In this document: positions 32,801-43,165 of the stretch, in pieces
Layout of the letters: every line of letters begins with the position of its first letter
How positions within the stretch are numbered: position 1 is the first letter of the stretch
From: Achatina immaculata
Lineage: Eukaryota; Mollusca; Gastropoda; Stylommatophora; Achatinidae
Assembly (NCBI GenBank): GCA_009760885.1
Contig: CM019716.1
Span: 5,494,438-5,558,437 of the forward strand
DNA: 64,000 nucleotides
Reading direction: 5' to 3'
Position numbers and translations under genes: made by a program
The notes under the pieces: model-generated
Seen by the model: the letters and a program-made list of their open reading frames with translations, nothing else
What the model was told of the DNA's origin: nothing
Databases searched by the model: none

Positions 32801-35548
32801 GTAGATAAGTGCTAGTTAGTAAACTAACATGGTTAGTTTGTTAATTAACTAAATGCTGCTTAACTAACTACGGCATGTTCTGACATTGTTGGGGAACTGT
32901 CTGAAAACAAATCATCCACCTACAAGGTGAGGCGCAACATAGTTTTCTGTATGGATGAATCTCAGTATAATAAGGAAAAAACAAAATATTCACATGAAAA
33001 TCAGTCCTGCGGAAATAGTGCTAAGCTTGAGTTGATAGCTTGTAAGTACGGGATACAAAGTAGCAGTATTGTTTTATCCATTATTAGTCAGGATTCAGCA
33101 TTTTTTCTGTCAAGTACTCAGGAAGTCAGTTCATAAAATCTTATTTCTGATTATGTCTGTTTGTGTGCTTTTCTTTGCATGAAATTAATCTGCTTCTTCC
33201 ACATTCACGCTAAACATGTGGCTGTTGCACTGTACCTCAGTTTACAGCAAGGCTGCTATGTGTCTTTTGGCCCAGAACATGCATGACTGTTTTCTAGGGC
33301 CAGGTTTGGTGTCCCTTTAAATCCCTTTTTTCCACTAGGCATGACTATAGTTTGTTACCAAGGGACGCCACTGGGAAGTAGTATAACAGGGTCTTGGTCA
33401 GCTGTGGTTCACCAGTTCTGATGCAAGTAGTCATCTTCTTTTTCCTCTCTTCTACTTCAACTCAGGTATTGGCATCTTGAGTGAAATGTTATTCTAGTCA
33501 AAGAAAAGTCATGGAATTCTACTAGTGTAGCAGGAAAATCATTACATTTTATTAGTCATATAAAAATCGTGGAATTTCTATCTTTCTTAATCTGGGAATC
33601 ATAGTTAAAATCATTTTAATTGTAAAATTTGTATTAATTGAAAGTCAGATTGTAAAAAAAATTATTATTTCATATTTTCTGATCATCTGTTATGTTTGCT
33701 ATGAATTTTATGCAGGTACAAAGGATATTGTGATACTTGGGGATTTCCATGTCAGTCCAGATACCAAAGGCAAGTTTGCTTTAAATTTTAATTACTGTTG
33801 CATGTAGGCATATGTATATATGTGTATGTTGCTTATGTGTGTTTTGTTTTGGTATCTGTTAAATATACTGTCCAGTAAGATTATGTCTCATGGGTGATCA
33901 GAAAAAGGAGATGGACATATGTCGGTCACGTGATGAGAGGAAACAGTCAGAGAATCCCAACATAACCTATCAAGTGGAACACAACAGGCTGAAGAAAAAG
34001 AGGTCAGCCATGTGAAACTCTAAAGAGGACATTGTTAAGAGAGGCCAAATTACTAGGCATAAAATCTCTTGATGAGATTGAAAAGCTTGCAGAAAACAGG
34101 AAAACTTGGCGAACTACCATGCGATTCCTATGTGGCATTTAATGGCACAGGAGATGTAAGAAAACTGTCTCTGTGGCTCGTGAAGTAACACCAGAATTTA
34201 TTCTGTGCTTTTTTTTTTTTTTTTTGAACAGCATTTAATGATGTGTGTTCTGAAGGATACATTCATTGCATTTCTCCTGAAATGCTGACCAGTGTCAAGA
34301 AGAACAGTGTGAACTGTGGCAACATTTGGATTAGCAAAGAGGTTCACAATGTTTACACAGGTAAGAGTTCTGTTATTTTAGTCTTCCTTAGGTTTGTTTA
34401 AGTGCAAGAATGTTTCATTGTTTTAGTCTTCTTTAGGTTTGTTTAAGTGCAAGAATGTTTCAGTGTTTTAGTCTGATTTAGGTTTGTGAAGTGCAAAAAT
34501 GTTTCATTGTTTTAGTCTGATTTAGGTTTGTTTAAGTGCAAAAATGTTTCAATGTTTTAGTCTTCTTTAGGTTTGTGAAGTGCAAAGATGTTTCAGTGTT
34601 TTAGTCTGATTTAGGTTTGTGAAGTGCAAAAATGTTTCAGTGTTTTAGTCTGATTTAGGTTTGTGAAGTGCAAGAATGTTTCAGTGTTTTAGTCTGATTT
34701 AGGTTTGTGAAGTGCAAGAATGTTTCAGTGTTTTAGTCTGATTTAGGTTTATGAAGTGTAAGAATGTTTCAGTGTTTGTGAATCATTGTGTCCTATCAAG
34801 GCACACGGTACCTGAGAAAGGAGACAGGACAAGACAAAAAAATCTTTCATGCATCAAAATAATTGTTGTTTATCACTATGGCATATTATTTTAACCCTGG
34901 AAGTCGGGAATAAACCCTGACAGAACATCTTACGGGAGAACCCCGAGTCAATGCTGGTCGTGTTCTTTCCTACCAGCAGTCCGGAATCTGCTGCAGATCT
35001 GTCAGATCTCAGAAAATGCAGGCCTTGTCATTTCTTTGAGATCTAACCGGAACAGATGAGGAGAAGGAGTTGGTGCAGCTTTCTTGATTCCAGGTAACTT
35101 ATCAGAGTTAGGAAAACACTGGCGCAGTTTGTTGTCGCTGTGACAAATTGTGCTGCCCATATTTTGGTACAGTCTTTCAAAGAGGAAGCTGATGAGCAAA
35201 AAAATGAAGATCAGCAACATTCACAGAGGCATCTACAACATTCTACAGACAGCAGACATTCTATGAGTTGCAGACATCTGCCAACTACAAAACAATCTTT
35301 TAAGATGGAAAGATTCACCCTATATTCTGTCACTCCTTAACTGTAATGCTGATTCTCTGCATCTCATTTAGTGTTGAATTTCTAAACCAGGTGTCAGTGG
35401 TGTTGTTACTGATGGCCTTTCTAGTTCCTGGATTCCTTGTGGATGGTCATGGGGTGGTGCAGTTAGCAAGAGTTGCCCAGTGTATGCTCAGCTCTACAGC
35501 AGCAAAGATTTCAACATTGAAAATATGCAAGCCACACCTGCTCATTGA
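25920..35548 (+). CDS. EEPD1: EEPD1-like HhH and endonuclease/exonuclease/phosphatase-fold protein, complete, 8 coding exons
   Basis: In vertebrates EEPD1 is a nuclease that acts at stalled replication forks and is also reported at the plasma membrane in cholesterol efflux (family knowledge). Exons: 25920-26848, 28279-28330, 29157-29264, 30207-30329, 32621-32759, 33716-33769, 34232-34360, 35391-35548. All phases match and give 563 residues (human about 569). MG at the N-terminus followed by Cys allows myristoylation and palmitoylation. Two helix-hairpin-helix domains lie at about 51-113 and 142-202, and the EEP domain from about 277. The ATG follows an in-frame TGA (25893) and has context AGAATGG. 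Introns 4 and 6 use GC donors. N284, E318, H417 and D460 are in place, but G498 and S539 stand where Asp and His are expected, so nuclease activity is doubtful. Confidence 0.93.
27160..27310 (-). pseudogene. LINE 3' fragment (GHLMRR type), EEPD1 intron 1
   Basis: Short piece of the 3' end: CCTTCCCATGCCGTTAATCA, TTTTGGTGAGCTTTTCAACC, GGCCTCTCTTAACAGTGTCC, matching the minus copies at 7497 and 30378. Confidence 0.7.
27450..27685. repeat. 29-bp minisatellite, EEPD1 intron 1
   Basis: Eight copies of TTTATCATTGCCAGGTAGTG followed by ATTTTATAG. Confidence 0.95.
27950..28215. repeat. Diverged ~40-bp repeat before EEPD1 exon 2
   Basis: Loose recurrence of GCCATGTAGTTCATGACAGT and TTGTCAG; old and decayed. 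Confidence 0.55.
28279..28330 (+). CDS. EEPD1: EEPD1 exon 2 (AVQEL, catalytic Glu)
   Basis: A 52-base exon: FGLVAVQELEDKDALLE, with E318 as the metal-binding Glu of EEP enzymes. The acceptor is TCTGAAAG|ATTTGG and the donor CTAGAA|GTAAGA. Phase fits both sides. Confidence 0.9.
28331..29156. other. EEPD1 intron 2
   Basis: AT-rich. No element recognised. Confidence 0.6.
29157..29264 (+). CDS. EEPD1: EEPD1 exon 3 (ELNTPTLPNVKKW)
   Basis: 36 whole codons: ICRELNTPTLPNVKKWTGTR, then GHWACVVSEVPSSAEQ; vertebrate EEPD1 has ELNQPTLPNIRKWKGPRG here. The acceptor is TTTGGATAG|ATATGT and the donor GAACAG|GTGAAA. Confidence 0.93.
29423..29662 (+). mobile_element. tRNA-derived SINE, copy 2, EEPD1 intron 3
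   Basis: Same family as 15336-15613: B-box-like GCTTCAAGTCC, AAATATGGGAAGGTAAATGT, the tail CCTTAATGGCATGGAAACAG and ATTTTACTTTACC. The A-box end is truncated or diverged. Confidence 0.72.
30207..30329 (+). CDS. EEPD1: EEPD1 exon 4 (GFLYD), GC donor
   Basis: 41 whole codons, GRKHQGFLYDKFQNIELVKS through ARIPFLGLFK; human has GAGYAGFLWD and PYLGRFK. The acceptor is CTTTTCCAG|GGCAGG. The donor is TTCAAG|GCAAGT: a non-canonical GC, in the strong context normal for GC introns. The nearby GT (GCAA|GTACAG) would shift the frame into a stop. Confidence 0.9.
30378..30700 (-). pseudogene. LINE RT C-terminal fragment (GHLMRR type), EEPD1 intron 4
   Basis: Open for 101 codons: [40 protein letters not shown] and LRDV. 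It is 5' truncated and starts about 50 bases after the GC donor of exon 4. Confidence 0.85.
30913..31603. mobile_element. TTAA-flanked non-autonomous element, copy 2, EEPD1 intron 4
   Basis: TTAA at 30913-30916 and 31600-31603, with inverted ends CTCTTCCCGTGCC / GCACCGGAAGAG. It shares the internal block around CATATCAAGACCCGTGCTTTT with copy 1 (4429-5064). No coding capacity. Confidence 0.75.
31830..31930 (-). mobile_element. ~100-bp retroposon-like module, copy 2
   Basis: Reverse complement of 9093-9193: CTTCTTCTTCTTCTTTGTTC, ATATCTGCAGTCCTGTCTCT, then TGTTTTTTGTAATTTGTGTA. Confidence 0.65.
31931..32620. other. EEPD1 intron 4, last part
   Basis: Short open frames only. No element recognised. 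Confidence 0.5.
32621..32759 (+). CDS. EEPD1: EEPD1 exon 5 (TLISVHF)
   Basis: IKEGIDFTLISVHFKATDCA, then a charged helix ending EVREQVT. H417 sits in the beta strand that reads LVNLHL in vertebrates. The acceptor is TCTTTTCCAG|ATCAAA and the donor TTACAG|GTTAGA. Confidence 0.9.
32760..33715. other. EEPD1 intron 5
   Basis: AT-rich. No element recognised. Confidence 0.6.
33716..33769 (+). CDS. EEPD1: EEPD1 exon 6 (DIVILGDF), GC donor
   Basis: A 54-base exon: TKDIVILGDFHVSPDTK. D460 is the conserved Asp of GD(L/F)N; His stands where many EEP enzymes have Asn. The acceptor is TTTATGCAG|GTACAA; the donor ACCAAAG|GCAAGT is again GC. Using the GT five bases on would bring a stop right after the junction with exon 7. 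Confidence 0.9.
33885..34165 (+). pseudogene. LINE 3' fragment (GHLMRR type), EEPD1 intron 6
   Basis: TCATGGGTGATCAGAAAAAG, GAGATGGACATATGTCGGTC and the 3' end CATTTAATGGCACAGGAGAT. Frameshifted. Confidence 0.8.
34232..34360 (+). CDS. EEPD1: EEPD1 exon 7 (NCGNIWISK)
   Basis: AFNDVCSEGYIHCISPEM, then NSVNCGNIWISKEVHNVYT. The family has SLDNIWISK, so the Asp is replaced by Gly498. The acceptor is TTTTTGAACAG|CATTTA and the donor TACACAG|GTAAGA. Confidence 0.92.
34373..34780. repeat. 44-bp minisatellite, start of EEPD1 intron 7
   Basis: About nine copies of TGTTTTAGTCTGATTTAGGT, then TTGTGAAGTGCAAAAATGTTTCAG in its variants. The first copy starts 12 bases after the exon 7 donor. Confidence 0.95.
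34781..35390. other. EEPD1 intron 7, rest
   Basis: No element recognised. Confidence 0.5.
35391..35548 (+). CDS. EEPD1: EEPD1 exon 8 (WIPCGWSWGGAV), stop codon
   Basis: GVVTDGLSSSWIPCGWSWGG, then AVSKSCPVYAQLY and a 16-residue tail to TGA at 35546. The family has WIPDNWSWGGVASEHCPV; the SEH motif is SKS here. The acceptor is TCTAAACCAG|GTGTCA. The 3' UTR end was not identified. Confidence 0.92.
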
Positions 35549-36049
35549 AATAGTGTGTGTGTCTTCAGTGAGGAATATAACCAAGCAAAAGACACAGACT
35601 CCAGTGTCCTATCAACACACTGTATTTAGTACAATTTTATAACAAATACAGCAGGACCTTTTAGTGTTTTGCTAATTCAGCCATTTTCACTCATAGCCAT
35701 GTTCATTGTGTTTGCCACATGTTCCAGTGTATTTTTCAACCTAATATTTGTAATAGCTGAATTAGAGAAAGGTGCCCTACTCTGATTTATTCAAGATGTC
35801 TGCAGCATACATGTTCAAAATGTTGTCATACTTTCATGTGTATTTTCTTCTTTTAGCAGTTTTTACATTTGGTAGGAATCTGAAACCCACCTGCCCTACT
35901 GTAGCTGGAAACATTAAAGTGTGAAGGGAAGTGTGAAAACGTAAAGCAAGTAGGAGAGTCACAGATATTTATGAAGACAAAGCACAAAGATGTGAAAAAA
36001 AAAAGAAACACTCTTGAGAGAATGACAGAGAGCTGAACCACACATTCCA
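35549..36049 (+). other. Region after the EEPD1 stop (3' UTR in part)
   Basis: AT-rich. A poly(A) site could not be placed. Confidence 0.4.
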
Positions 36050-36560
36050 GTAATATAACACTCCAGACTATTCATCATAAAATCTGGAGTGAGACAGGGT
36101 TGTGTACCATCTCCCTTACTGTTTGTAACATACATTGACAAATCTACAAAGAAGCTACATTGCATAGTAAAAATTCCACCACAAAACTTCCCAGCAGCCC
36201 ATCTCAAGAAACAGTGTTGATAAACTCACAAAACCCTTCAGAAAATAGTATATCCAGTAGGTGGACCATACATGAACTCCTTTTTGCTGATGGCCAAGCA
36301 TTTATAGCCACACCAGAGAAGGACCTACAGCAGAACATGGACAACTTAGCAAGGGCATGTCACAGCCACAGCATGAGAAACAAAGGTGAAAAAAATGGAA
36401 GTCATGACCACTGCAAGAGAAGAAAGCCCAATGAAGACCTTCCTGGACAAGCAGCCTTTGAAACATTTTAAATACCTAAAGAATACAGTATCATCCTTTG
36501 GGAAAATCAATGCAGAAATCTAGAACAGGTGCAATAAAGCAAATCAGGTTAGTGGACAAA
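36050..36560 (+). pseudogene. LINE RT fragment (RQGCVPSPLLF)
   Basis: Plus-strand reading SGVRQGCVPSPLLFVTYID, a break, then IHELLFADGQAFIATPEKDL, which is the RT catalytic block with ADG in place of YADD. The element is dead. Confidence 0.7.
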
Positions 36561-36639
36561 TAACACCTTTATTGAAAAACGAAAATATCGCAGTTGAAAG
36601 AAAAAAGAGCACAGTACAGCTCTGTCCTATCATTGTCAA

Positions 36640-36905
36640 ACATGGACATTCTTCAGCTTTCCCAGCCATTAAGGCTCATTGCTGCAGATAAAGTTTGCCT
36701 CCATTCCTCCCTGTTCCTAACCTTCTCTTTCCAGTTGGCAACACCGATTTCTTGTAATATCCTCTTCTATGTTGTCTTTCCATCTCTGTCTTGGTCTGCC
36801 CCATGGTCTTGCTTCCCTCATCTCTTGTACATACATAATTTTGTCTGTTCTCTCCCATTCTTTCTGCATGACCCAACCAGCATAGTCTGTTCAGTTTCAA
36901 GACAT
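36640..36905 (-). pseudogene. LINE-type C-terminal fragment (WLGHAERM)
   Basis: KLNRLCWLGHAERMGENR on the minus strand, frameshifted after it. It lies head to head with the preceding RT fragment. Confidence 0.55.
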
Positions 36906-37139
36906 TTATAATTTGTTTGGATTTAAATAAGCTGTTCAGTTCAGTGTTCTTTGTAGCTCTCCGTTCTCCACTGTTGTGGACCCAAAGGTTCTTCTTAGGA
37001 TCTTGTTCTCAAAGATCTGCAATTGTTGTTCATCTTTCTTTCATGGACATAACAGCTAAAAATAAAAGGAAAATCTTCATGACAGAAATGTTTAAGAAAA
37101 CTAAATGTAACAAGAAGAGACCAAATAAGAAATAGCACT

Positions 37140-37400
37140 GCCAGGACAAAGGTTGGAATAACACCAGAACACTCTTGTGTTCAGAAACAACATGTCAAAA
37201 GGTTTGACCATATTACATGGCTACCACATACACCACAGAAAACATTCACACTAAGAATTGTAGGAAACGGGAGAGGCCGCCCAAGCAAAAGGTGGAAGTA
37301 GGAAGTTACAAAATCCTTAAATATCCCACTATATGACGCTATCAAGACGTCTGTTTGTCCCCTCAACACTGAAAGGTATGTGGGGAAGGAGGCAGGACAA
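37140..37400 (+). pseudogene. Possible LINE 3' fragment
   Basis: Short pieces (VWNNTRTLLCSETTCQKV, then GRPPKQKVEV-like in another frame) look like a decayed RT C-terminus. Weak. Confidence 0.35.
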
Positions 37401-37659
37401 GACTAATGTAATGGTTTTCATTTGTATCTGTATCCATCATGGTCATCACTCTTTTCCACTCTTGTAGCATTTCTTCATCCATACATTGCCAAACAACTGA
37501 GCCAGAGTTTTTACCTTATAATCATTGTATTTCTGCCTAACTCGGCTGCATACTTAACATATGTTGGTGTAAACACATCAGATCTTTATATGCATTTGAT
37601 AGTAAAAAGAGGCTGTGTTCGACTTTTCGAAGATTTTCGCATTTCGCAAAGGGTTAGGA

Positions 37660-37800
37660 ATCAAATCTTTCTATGAGCGGGACCTTGACCAAACCTAATA
37701 ATGAGTGGGGCCTTGACCTAACCCTTCTGTGAGCAGGGCCTTAGTCTAACCTTTCTGTGAGCATGACCATAATCTAACTGTCTTTTGAGTGGGGTCCTAC
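37660..37800. repeat. ~34-bp degenerate tandem repeat
   Basis: Four diverged copies of TCTGTGAGCAGGGCCTTAGT and CTAACCT. Confidence 0.65.
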
Positions 37801-38429
37801 TTTATTTTATTTCACTTTTTCTCCCACACCAATGATATAAGCAAGTTTGCCATATTTCCCAGAATCCCACTATTTTAGATCTACTGTGTCTGTCTGGACA
37901 GCGCAGCAATGTTGGTGAAAACTGTCAATGTTAAAGAATTTTTATATTATTTTTCACTGCTTCCACACTATCCTTTCATTTCTCAGTGTTCTGCAGGTTT
38001 ATGAGATGAATATGGCAGAAAAGGTTAGAACATCATTAGACCACCTTAGTTGATCTTTCTGCCATACAAAATTTGTTTGAATGGAAAGTGAAATTATGAA
38101 AAACCGTTGAATGTTTAAAAAAAAAATGAACAAAATTATTCAGTGTCTGAATGAAGTTAATTTAAAACTTGCAGTTACAAATAATTCAAATGCTAAAAAC
38201 ATGAATGTAAAGTAAAATGAAAAAAAAAAAGTAAAGAAAATTTCAAGCAGAAGACAAAACTTTTTTTGCAAGTTGCTGAAATAATATTAGTAATTCATCT
38301 AAATTCATGGCTAATAGGAGCCCCATTTGTGAATCTACAACATCAGCTTAAGATTTCTGTACATACTTGATGAATCTCCACCACAGAGGACATCAATTCA
38401 TAAGAGACCCTAACAGGGACAGTAACTTT
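37801..38429. other. Unassigned intergenic
   Basis: AT-rich. Nothing recognised. Confidence 0.5.
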
Positions 38430-38845
38430 AAAACATGAAATTCCAGAATTGGGAAATCTTTCTTAGAATAAACTTGCAGCAGAAATGTGGTTTATTAGAA
38501 GAATGTTGTGAATCCCCTGGACAGCAAAAATAACTAATGAAGAATATATGAGAAGAGCTGGAGATACAAAAAATCTTGTCAAAAAAATAAGAGAGACAAT
38601 GTACTTTCATAGGACATGCAATGAGAAGAGGAGGCATAGAAAATATTATAACAACAGGAAAAATAGAGGGAAGAAGATCAAGAGGAAGACCAAGAGAAAT
38701 GATACTGGACAGTCTGACGAGATGGTGTGAGAGGAGATCACAAACTGAGCTGATGACCTGTATGAAGGATCATGTACTCTGGAGAAGCATAATAGCCAAC
38801 GCCAGTTGGCACTGCACATGATGATGATGATGATGATGATTTCTG
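38430..38845 (+). pseudogene. LINE 3' fragment (IGHAMRRGG type) with (ATG)n tail
   Basis: Same type as 22715-24600, opposite strand: MRRGGIENIITTGKIEGRRS, RGRPREMILDSL, ending in an ATG trinucleotide run at 38817-38840. Confidence 0.8.
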
Positions 38846-39075
38846 TCACTGAAAAGTTTTTGCTAAACTCTCTGACATGTTTTAAAAATGTGTGAACTTT
38901 GTGGTCTACGGTGCATAAAGTTTTAAATATGTGACTTCAAGTATTACTGTGCATTTAGTATTACTTGGAGCATTGTACTTTAGAAGCTTTAATATATTCA
39001 ACATAAGTTCATTACATGTTATCACAGCTTTAATACAGTGACCTTGTTTGCACTTATATGTTTAGTTTCATAAAC

Positions 39076-39155
39076 TTATACATGTGCCAGTGATCTTGGT
39101 CACCAGCATGCCTTAATGGCATGGAGACAGGAATTTTACATTTAGATTTACCATG
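39076..39155 (+). mobile_element. SINE 3' end, copy 3
   Basis: TGTGCCAGTGATCTTGGTCA, GCATGCCTTAATGGCATGGA, ATTTTACATTTAGATTTACC, the tail of the SINE family. Confidence 0.6.
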
Positions 39156-40269
39156 CTTGAGTCAGCTGCATAAAAGTGAAGTAGAAATCCATCAAGTAAC
39201 TGAAATGTCAATTTATGAAGTCGATAAAATCAGGTAAGCAAGATTTAAATTTCTGACATGGGTTTTGAAACAAATTTATTTTCATGTGTCACTTTAAGTT
39301 GAATAGTCCCACTTTTTTTTTTTTTTTTTCTCACCAAAAAATTCACGCCAATTTCTCAGAAAGCGCTGAATGATTTCTCGGAAGAAGTTTTGACTTGAAT
39401 TCTTCAGCGCACTACATTTGCTGACATGTTACTTTTTCATTTCCCTGAAAGCACAGTTTTGCTTCATTTAGAAGGACCCAAATGTGAGATAACTTCAAGC
39501 TGCAGCCAGGATATACTTTCACAGAAGGTTGAGAAACTTGGTGGGCCTGTTACTATTACATGGAAAACGTTCATCATATTTTCATGGCCAGCTCACCACA
39601 AACTGGTGATTGGTGTCTAGGCTGAATTCTTGGGACCTGTAGCATAGACAACACTTCATTTGTAATATTTTCATAACTAGTTCACCACAGTTGGTGACAA
39701 GATAGCCAAACCCAGCCATGAAGATATGTGAAAAGCAAGTCCAAGGTCTTTATTCTATGCTCTAATGCGTATAAAATTTTTAATCTATGGCATAAAGCAC
39801 TTCTGTGCACAAAATTATTGTATTACATGATTCACTACTTTTAGAAGCTTTAATATGCAACAAAGTATTGCCTGTTAGGAGTTTAATGTATTACTTAAAT
39901 ATTGGTTATTTATGTAAACCCTGGCTATTTAAGTAAGTAAAAATATTTTTAAAGCTGAAGCCATTATGCATTTAAATATTTTATTTGAAACATTCTTACA
40001 TGGGAATTTAAATGTTTTGCTGTAAAAGTTATTGCTTAAAGCTGTTCGTCATATTTTTTATGTTTATGTTTTTTTTTTTTGGTCCAAGACATTACCACAT
40101 AGAAACAGAGATATATTATCTGAGATATTGCTACACAGGAACAGAGATGTTTGGTTTTCAGACATCACCTCGTGAGTTATCACATAAGAGAGAATGTAAA
40201 TGTATTATTTGATGTATTTTGAGTAAACATTTAAATGTGCTGTTTATTCAGACAATAAAATACAAAAGA
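39156..40269. other. Unassigned intergenic
   Basis: AT-rich. A 65-codon open frame at 39426 shows no known motif. Confidence 0.4.
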
Positions 40270-41110
40270 GACTGAAACATCTACACATCTTGACATCTGA
40301 CTTTCCCCATGAAACATTTACACATCTTGACAGCTAACTTGTCAAACATCTACACATCTTGACAGTTGTCAAAGTCTGGTATTTATAAATTTGAAAATAG
40401 CATTTAAATTGTTAAATTATACATTATTATATTCAGTCTACTTATTATTTTGATAAAACCTTTTTATAATGACACGTATATGTAAACAGAGTTCTTTGCT
40501 ACTAGCAGACTTGCCGAGTTGGAGTTGTTTATTTCTGTCAGGGTTCATGTGTTGATATTGTTTAATAAAACCCTGATTATTTGTTCTTGCTCCCACATTG
40601 TCCAACAATATTGTATGTTAATACTTTTATATTAGTATATTTTTGTGAGTGGAATTCTCAGGTTTGTTTGACCTGAGCTGGAACTTGTAGCATAACTAGG
40701 GCGAGGCAGTTGAGACACATATATGCCCTGGGCACCATGTCCTCAGGTGGGGAGTGGGCACCATTTTTATGGGTAACTGCAAAAATGTCCACTTTTCATT
40801 TTTGTGAAGTGGATGTTTTTCAAGGGTCATCATTTCTGTAGCCAGCTAGAACTCCATCAGCCCTAGTCACAGTTAGGTTAGAAAGTGTTACGGGTACAAT
40901 ACTGCTTGCATAGTTTTCTTTTTGTCTTAGTCAAATTTTGATACGTAAAGTTTTCTCCAAGTGTTGGTAGTCTGCCCTCTTCTTTGCTGTCCATTTTTTG
41001 TTTCTTTTTATCTTAGTCAAGTTTTGATACATAAAGTTTCTGTTTCCTTGTGCCTTTTTCTCCAAGTGTTGGTAGTCCGCCCTCTTCTTTGCTGTCCATC
41101 ATTTTTTTTT
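40270..41110. repeat. Short local duplications
   Basis: 40276-40380 has three copies of ACATCTACACATCTTGACAG. 40920-41110 has a ~100-base tandem duplication around TTCTCCAAGTGTTGGTAGTC. Confidence 0.7.
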
Positions 41111-41299
41111 CTTTTTTGTCCTGCAGTTTGTTGCTCTGGGACATAAACTTTTTATGCACACTCCACTTGATCGTTTCATGTCCTCTCTTTTTTATATATT
41201 TATTGTGCAATATTGTTGTACTTTACGTATTATCTTGTATATCCATTGCCTTAATTTTTTTCCTTTCAATAGCAGGGCAGTAATATTGTTTGTTATATA

Positions 41300-41870
41300 T
41301 TTTCACTGTTTTTTTTATCAGACATTTTGAAGTTTATCTTCACCGTATTAATCTGTCTATTTTGTTATGTTATCTTTATTCTAATAAATCAGTGCATTTA
41401 TCATTTTATCTTTATTAGAGGAACCAATACATGTATCAGTTTATCTTTATTACATGGATCAGTGATGCATGTATCATTTTATCTTTATTACATGAATCAG
41501 TACATGTATCATTTTATCTTTATTACATGAATCAGTACATGTATCATTTTATCTTTATTATATGAATCAGTGCATATATCATTTTATCTTTATTATATGA
41601 ACCAATGCATCTATAATTTTCTTTATTCCATTGATCAGTGATGCATGTATCATCTTATCTTTACATCATGAAATTATTATTTTATCTTCACTTCTTTAAA
41701 TAAATCCATATCTAGTTTCATCTTCACTTTATGACTCAGTCTTATCATTTCTTCACTTCATGAATCAATCCATTTGTCATTTCTTCACTTTATTAATCAA
41801 TCCATTTGTCATTTCTTCACTTTATGAATCAATCCATTTATCATTTCATCCTCAGACTATGAAGCAATCC
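41300..41870. repeat. ~35-bp minisatellite
   Basis: TGAATCAGTACATGTATCAT followed by TTTATCTTTATTACA, several copies, grading after 41720 into a related ~32-bp unit (TCACTTTATGAATCAATCCA). Confidence 0.85.
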
Positions 41871-41892
41871 ATTTTTTTAAGACTGTCTTTTA

Positions 41893-42390
41893 TAAAGTAT
41901 GCAGTTTTCTTGTTCCAGAACAATGCAGTTTTCTTATTCCAGAACAATACAGTTTTCTTATTCCAGAACAATGCAGTTTTCTTGTTCCAAACCAGTACAG
42001 TTTTCTTATTCCAGAACAGTACAGTTTTCTTGTTTCAAACCAGTACAGTTTTTTTGTTCCAAACCAGTGCAGTTTTTTTGTTCCAAACCAGTGCAGTTAC
42101 AAACCAGTACAGTTTTCTTGTTTCAAACTAGTACAGTTTTCTTGTTCCAAACTAGTACAGTTTTCTTGTTCCAAACCAGTGCAGTTCCAAACCAGTACAG
42201 TTTTCTTGTTCCAAACCAGAGCAGTTTTTTTGTTCCAGACCAGTACAGTTTTCTTGTTCCAGACCAGTGCAGTTACAAACTAGTACAGTTTTCTTGTTCC
42301 AAACCAGTATAGTTTTCTTATTCCAGAACAATGCAGTTTTTTTGCTCAAGAACAATGCGGTATTCTTGTTCAGGAACAATACAGTTTGGT
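41893..42390. repeat. 24-bp minisatellite
   Basis: About 20 copies of ACAGTTTTCTTGTTCCAAAC with CAGT. The period is a multiple of three, giving open frames of Q-F-S-C-S-K-P-V type that I do not regard as genes. Confidence 0.92.
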
Positions 42391-42714
42391 TAAATTTAGG
42401 CAAAAAAATGAACAAAAATTTATAATAAAATCATTTCTGAAGCTCTAGTTATTAACATGTAGTTATTTGTTTTATTTTTTTTGTTTTGTGTTTTTGTTAC
42501 TGTAGCTTTGTTCTGACAGTTTTATCTTCTGTTCCTATGGTGTGATTTGTTTTCTTACTGAGGAATTTCTGATCCATATTTTTGTTAGACTTGTATCTGT
42601 TTTCAGGTAACATATGGCAGGTGCCTCACTCTTTCATGGATGAAAACAAAAATAGAGCATAATATGAGTTTATGTTCAATAAATATTAGCATGAAGACAC
42701 GTGCATTACAGAGG

Positions 42715-43165
42715 AATATCAGCCAATCAGTCAGTTGCATGTCCCTTGCAGAACTTTGCTTCCCTAACAACTCTCATGCAGGGTTCTCAGTTGTAAGCAA
42801 GATGCCCTGCTGCTGATGCATCCATTTGCAGATTATCATCGATGTCTTGCAGCCATCTTCTACTTGGTCTTCCTCTCTTTCTTTTTCTATTATGTATCCT
42901 TCCAAGACGGTCTTCTCTAAATTATCAAGACGTTTAATGTGTCCAAAATATTTCTTGTTTAATCCTCTTTACTAGCCAGCCTTCTTCAATATTAAGTTCT
43001 TGTAGTATAGATATATTTGTTCTTTTTTGTGTCTCCATGATATTTGAAGAACTCTTCTGTAGCATTTACATTCAAAGGCATTTATGTGTTTCTCACCTGT
43101 TTTGTTAAGTGTCCAGGTCTCACAGGCATATGTTGCGATGGGAAAGATGCATGCCCTTAAAAATC
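42715..43165 (-). pseudogene. LINE 3' fragment (FGHIKRHD type)
   Basis: Reverse complement of the 10809-11215 sequence with frameshifts: CAGTTGCATGTCCCTTGCAG at the 3' end and CATATGTTGCGATGGGAAAG at the 5' end. Confidence 0.82.

Noticed and set aside
41899..42312. Cys/Ser-rich repeat protein (QFSCSKPV)
   Set aside because: 24-bp tandem repeat with a period divisible by three; open on both strands; no other coding sign.
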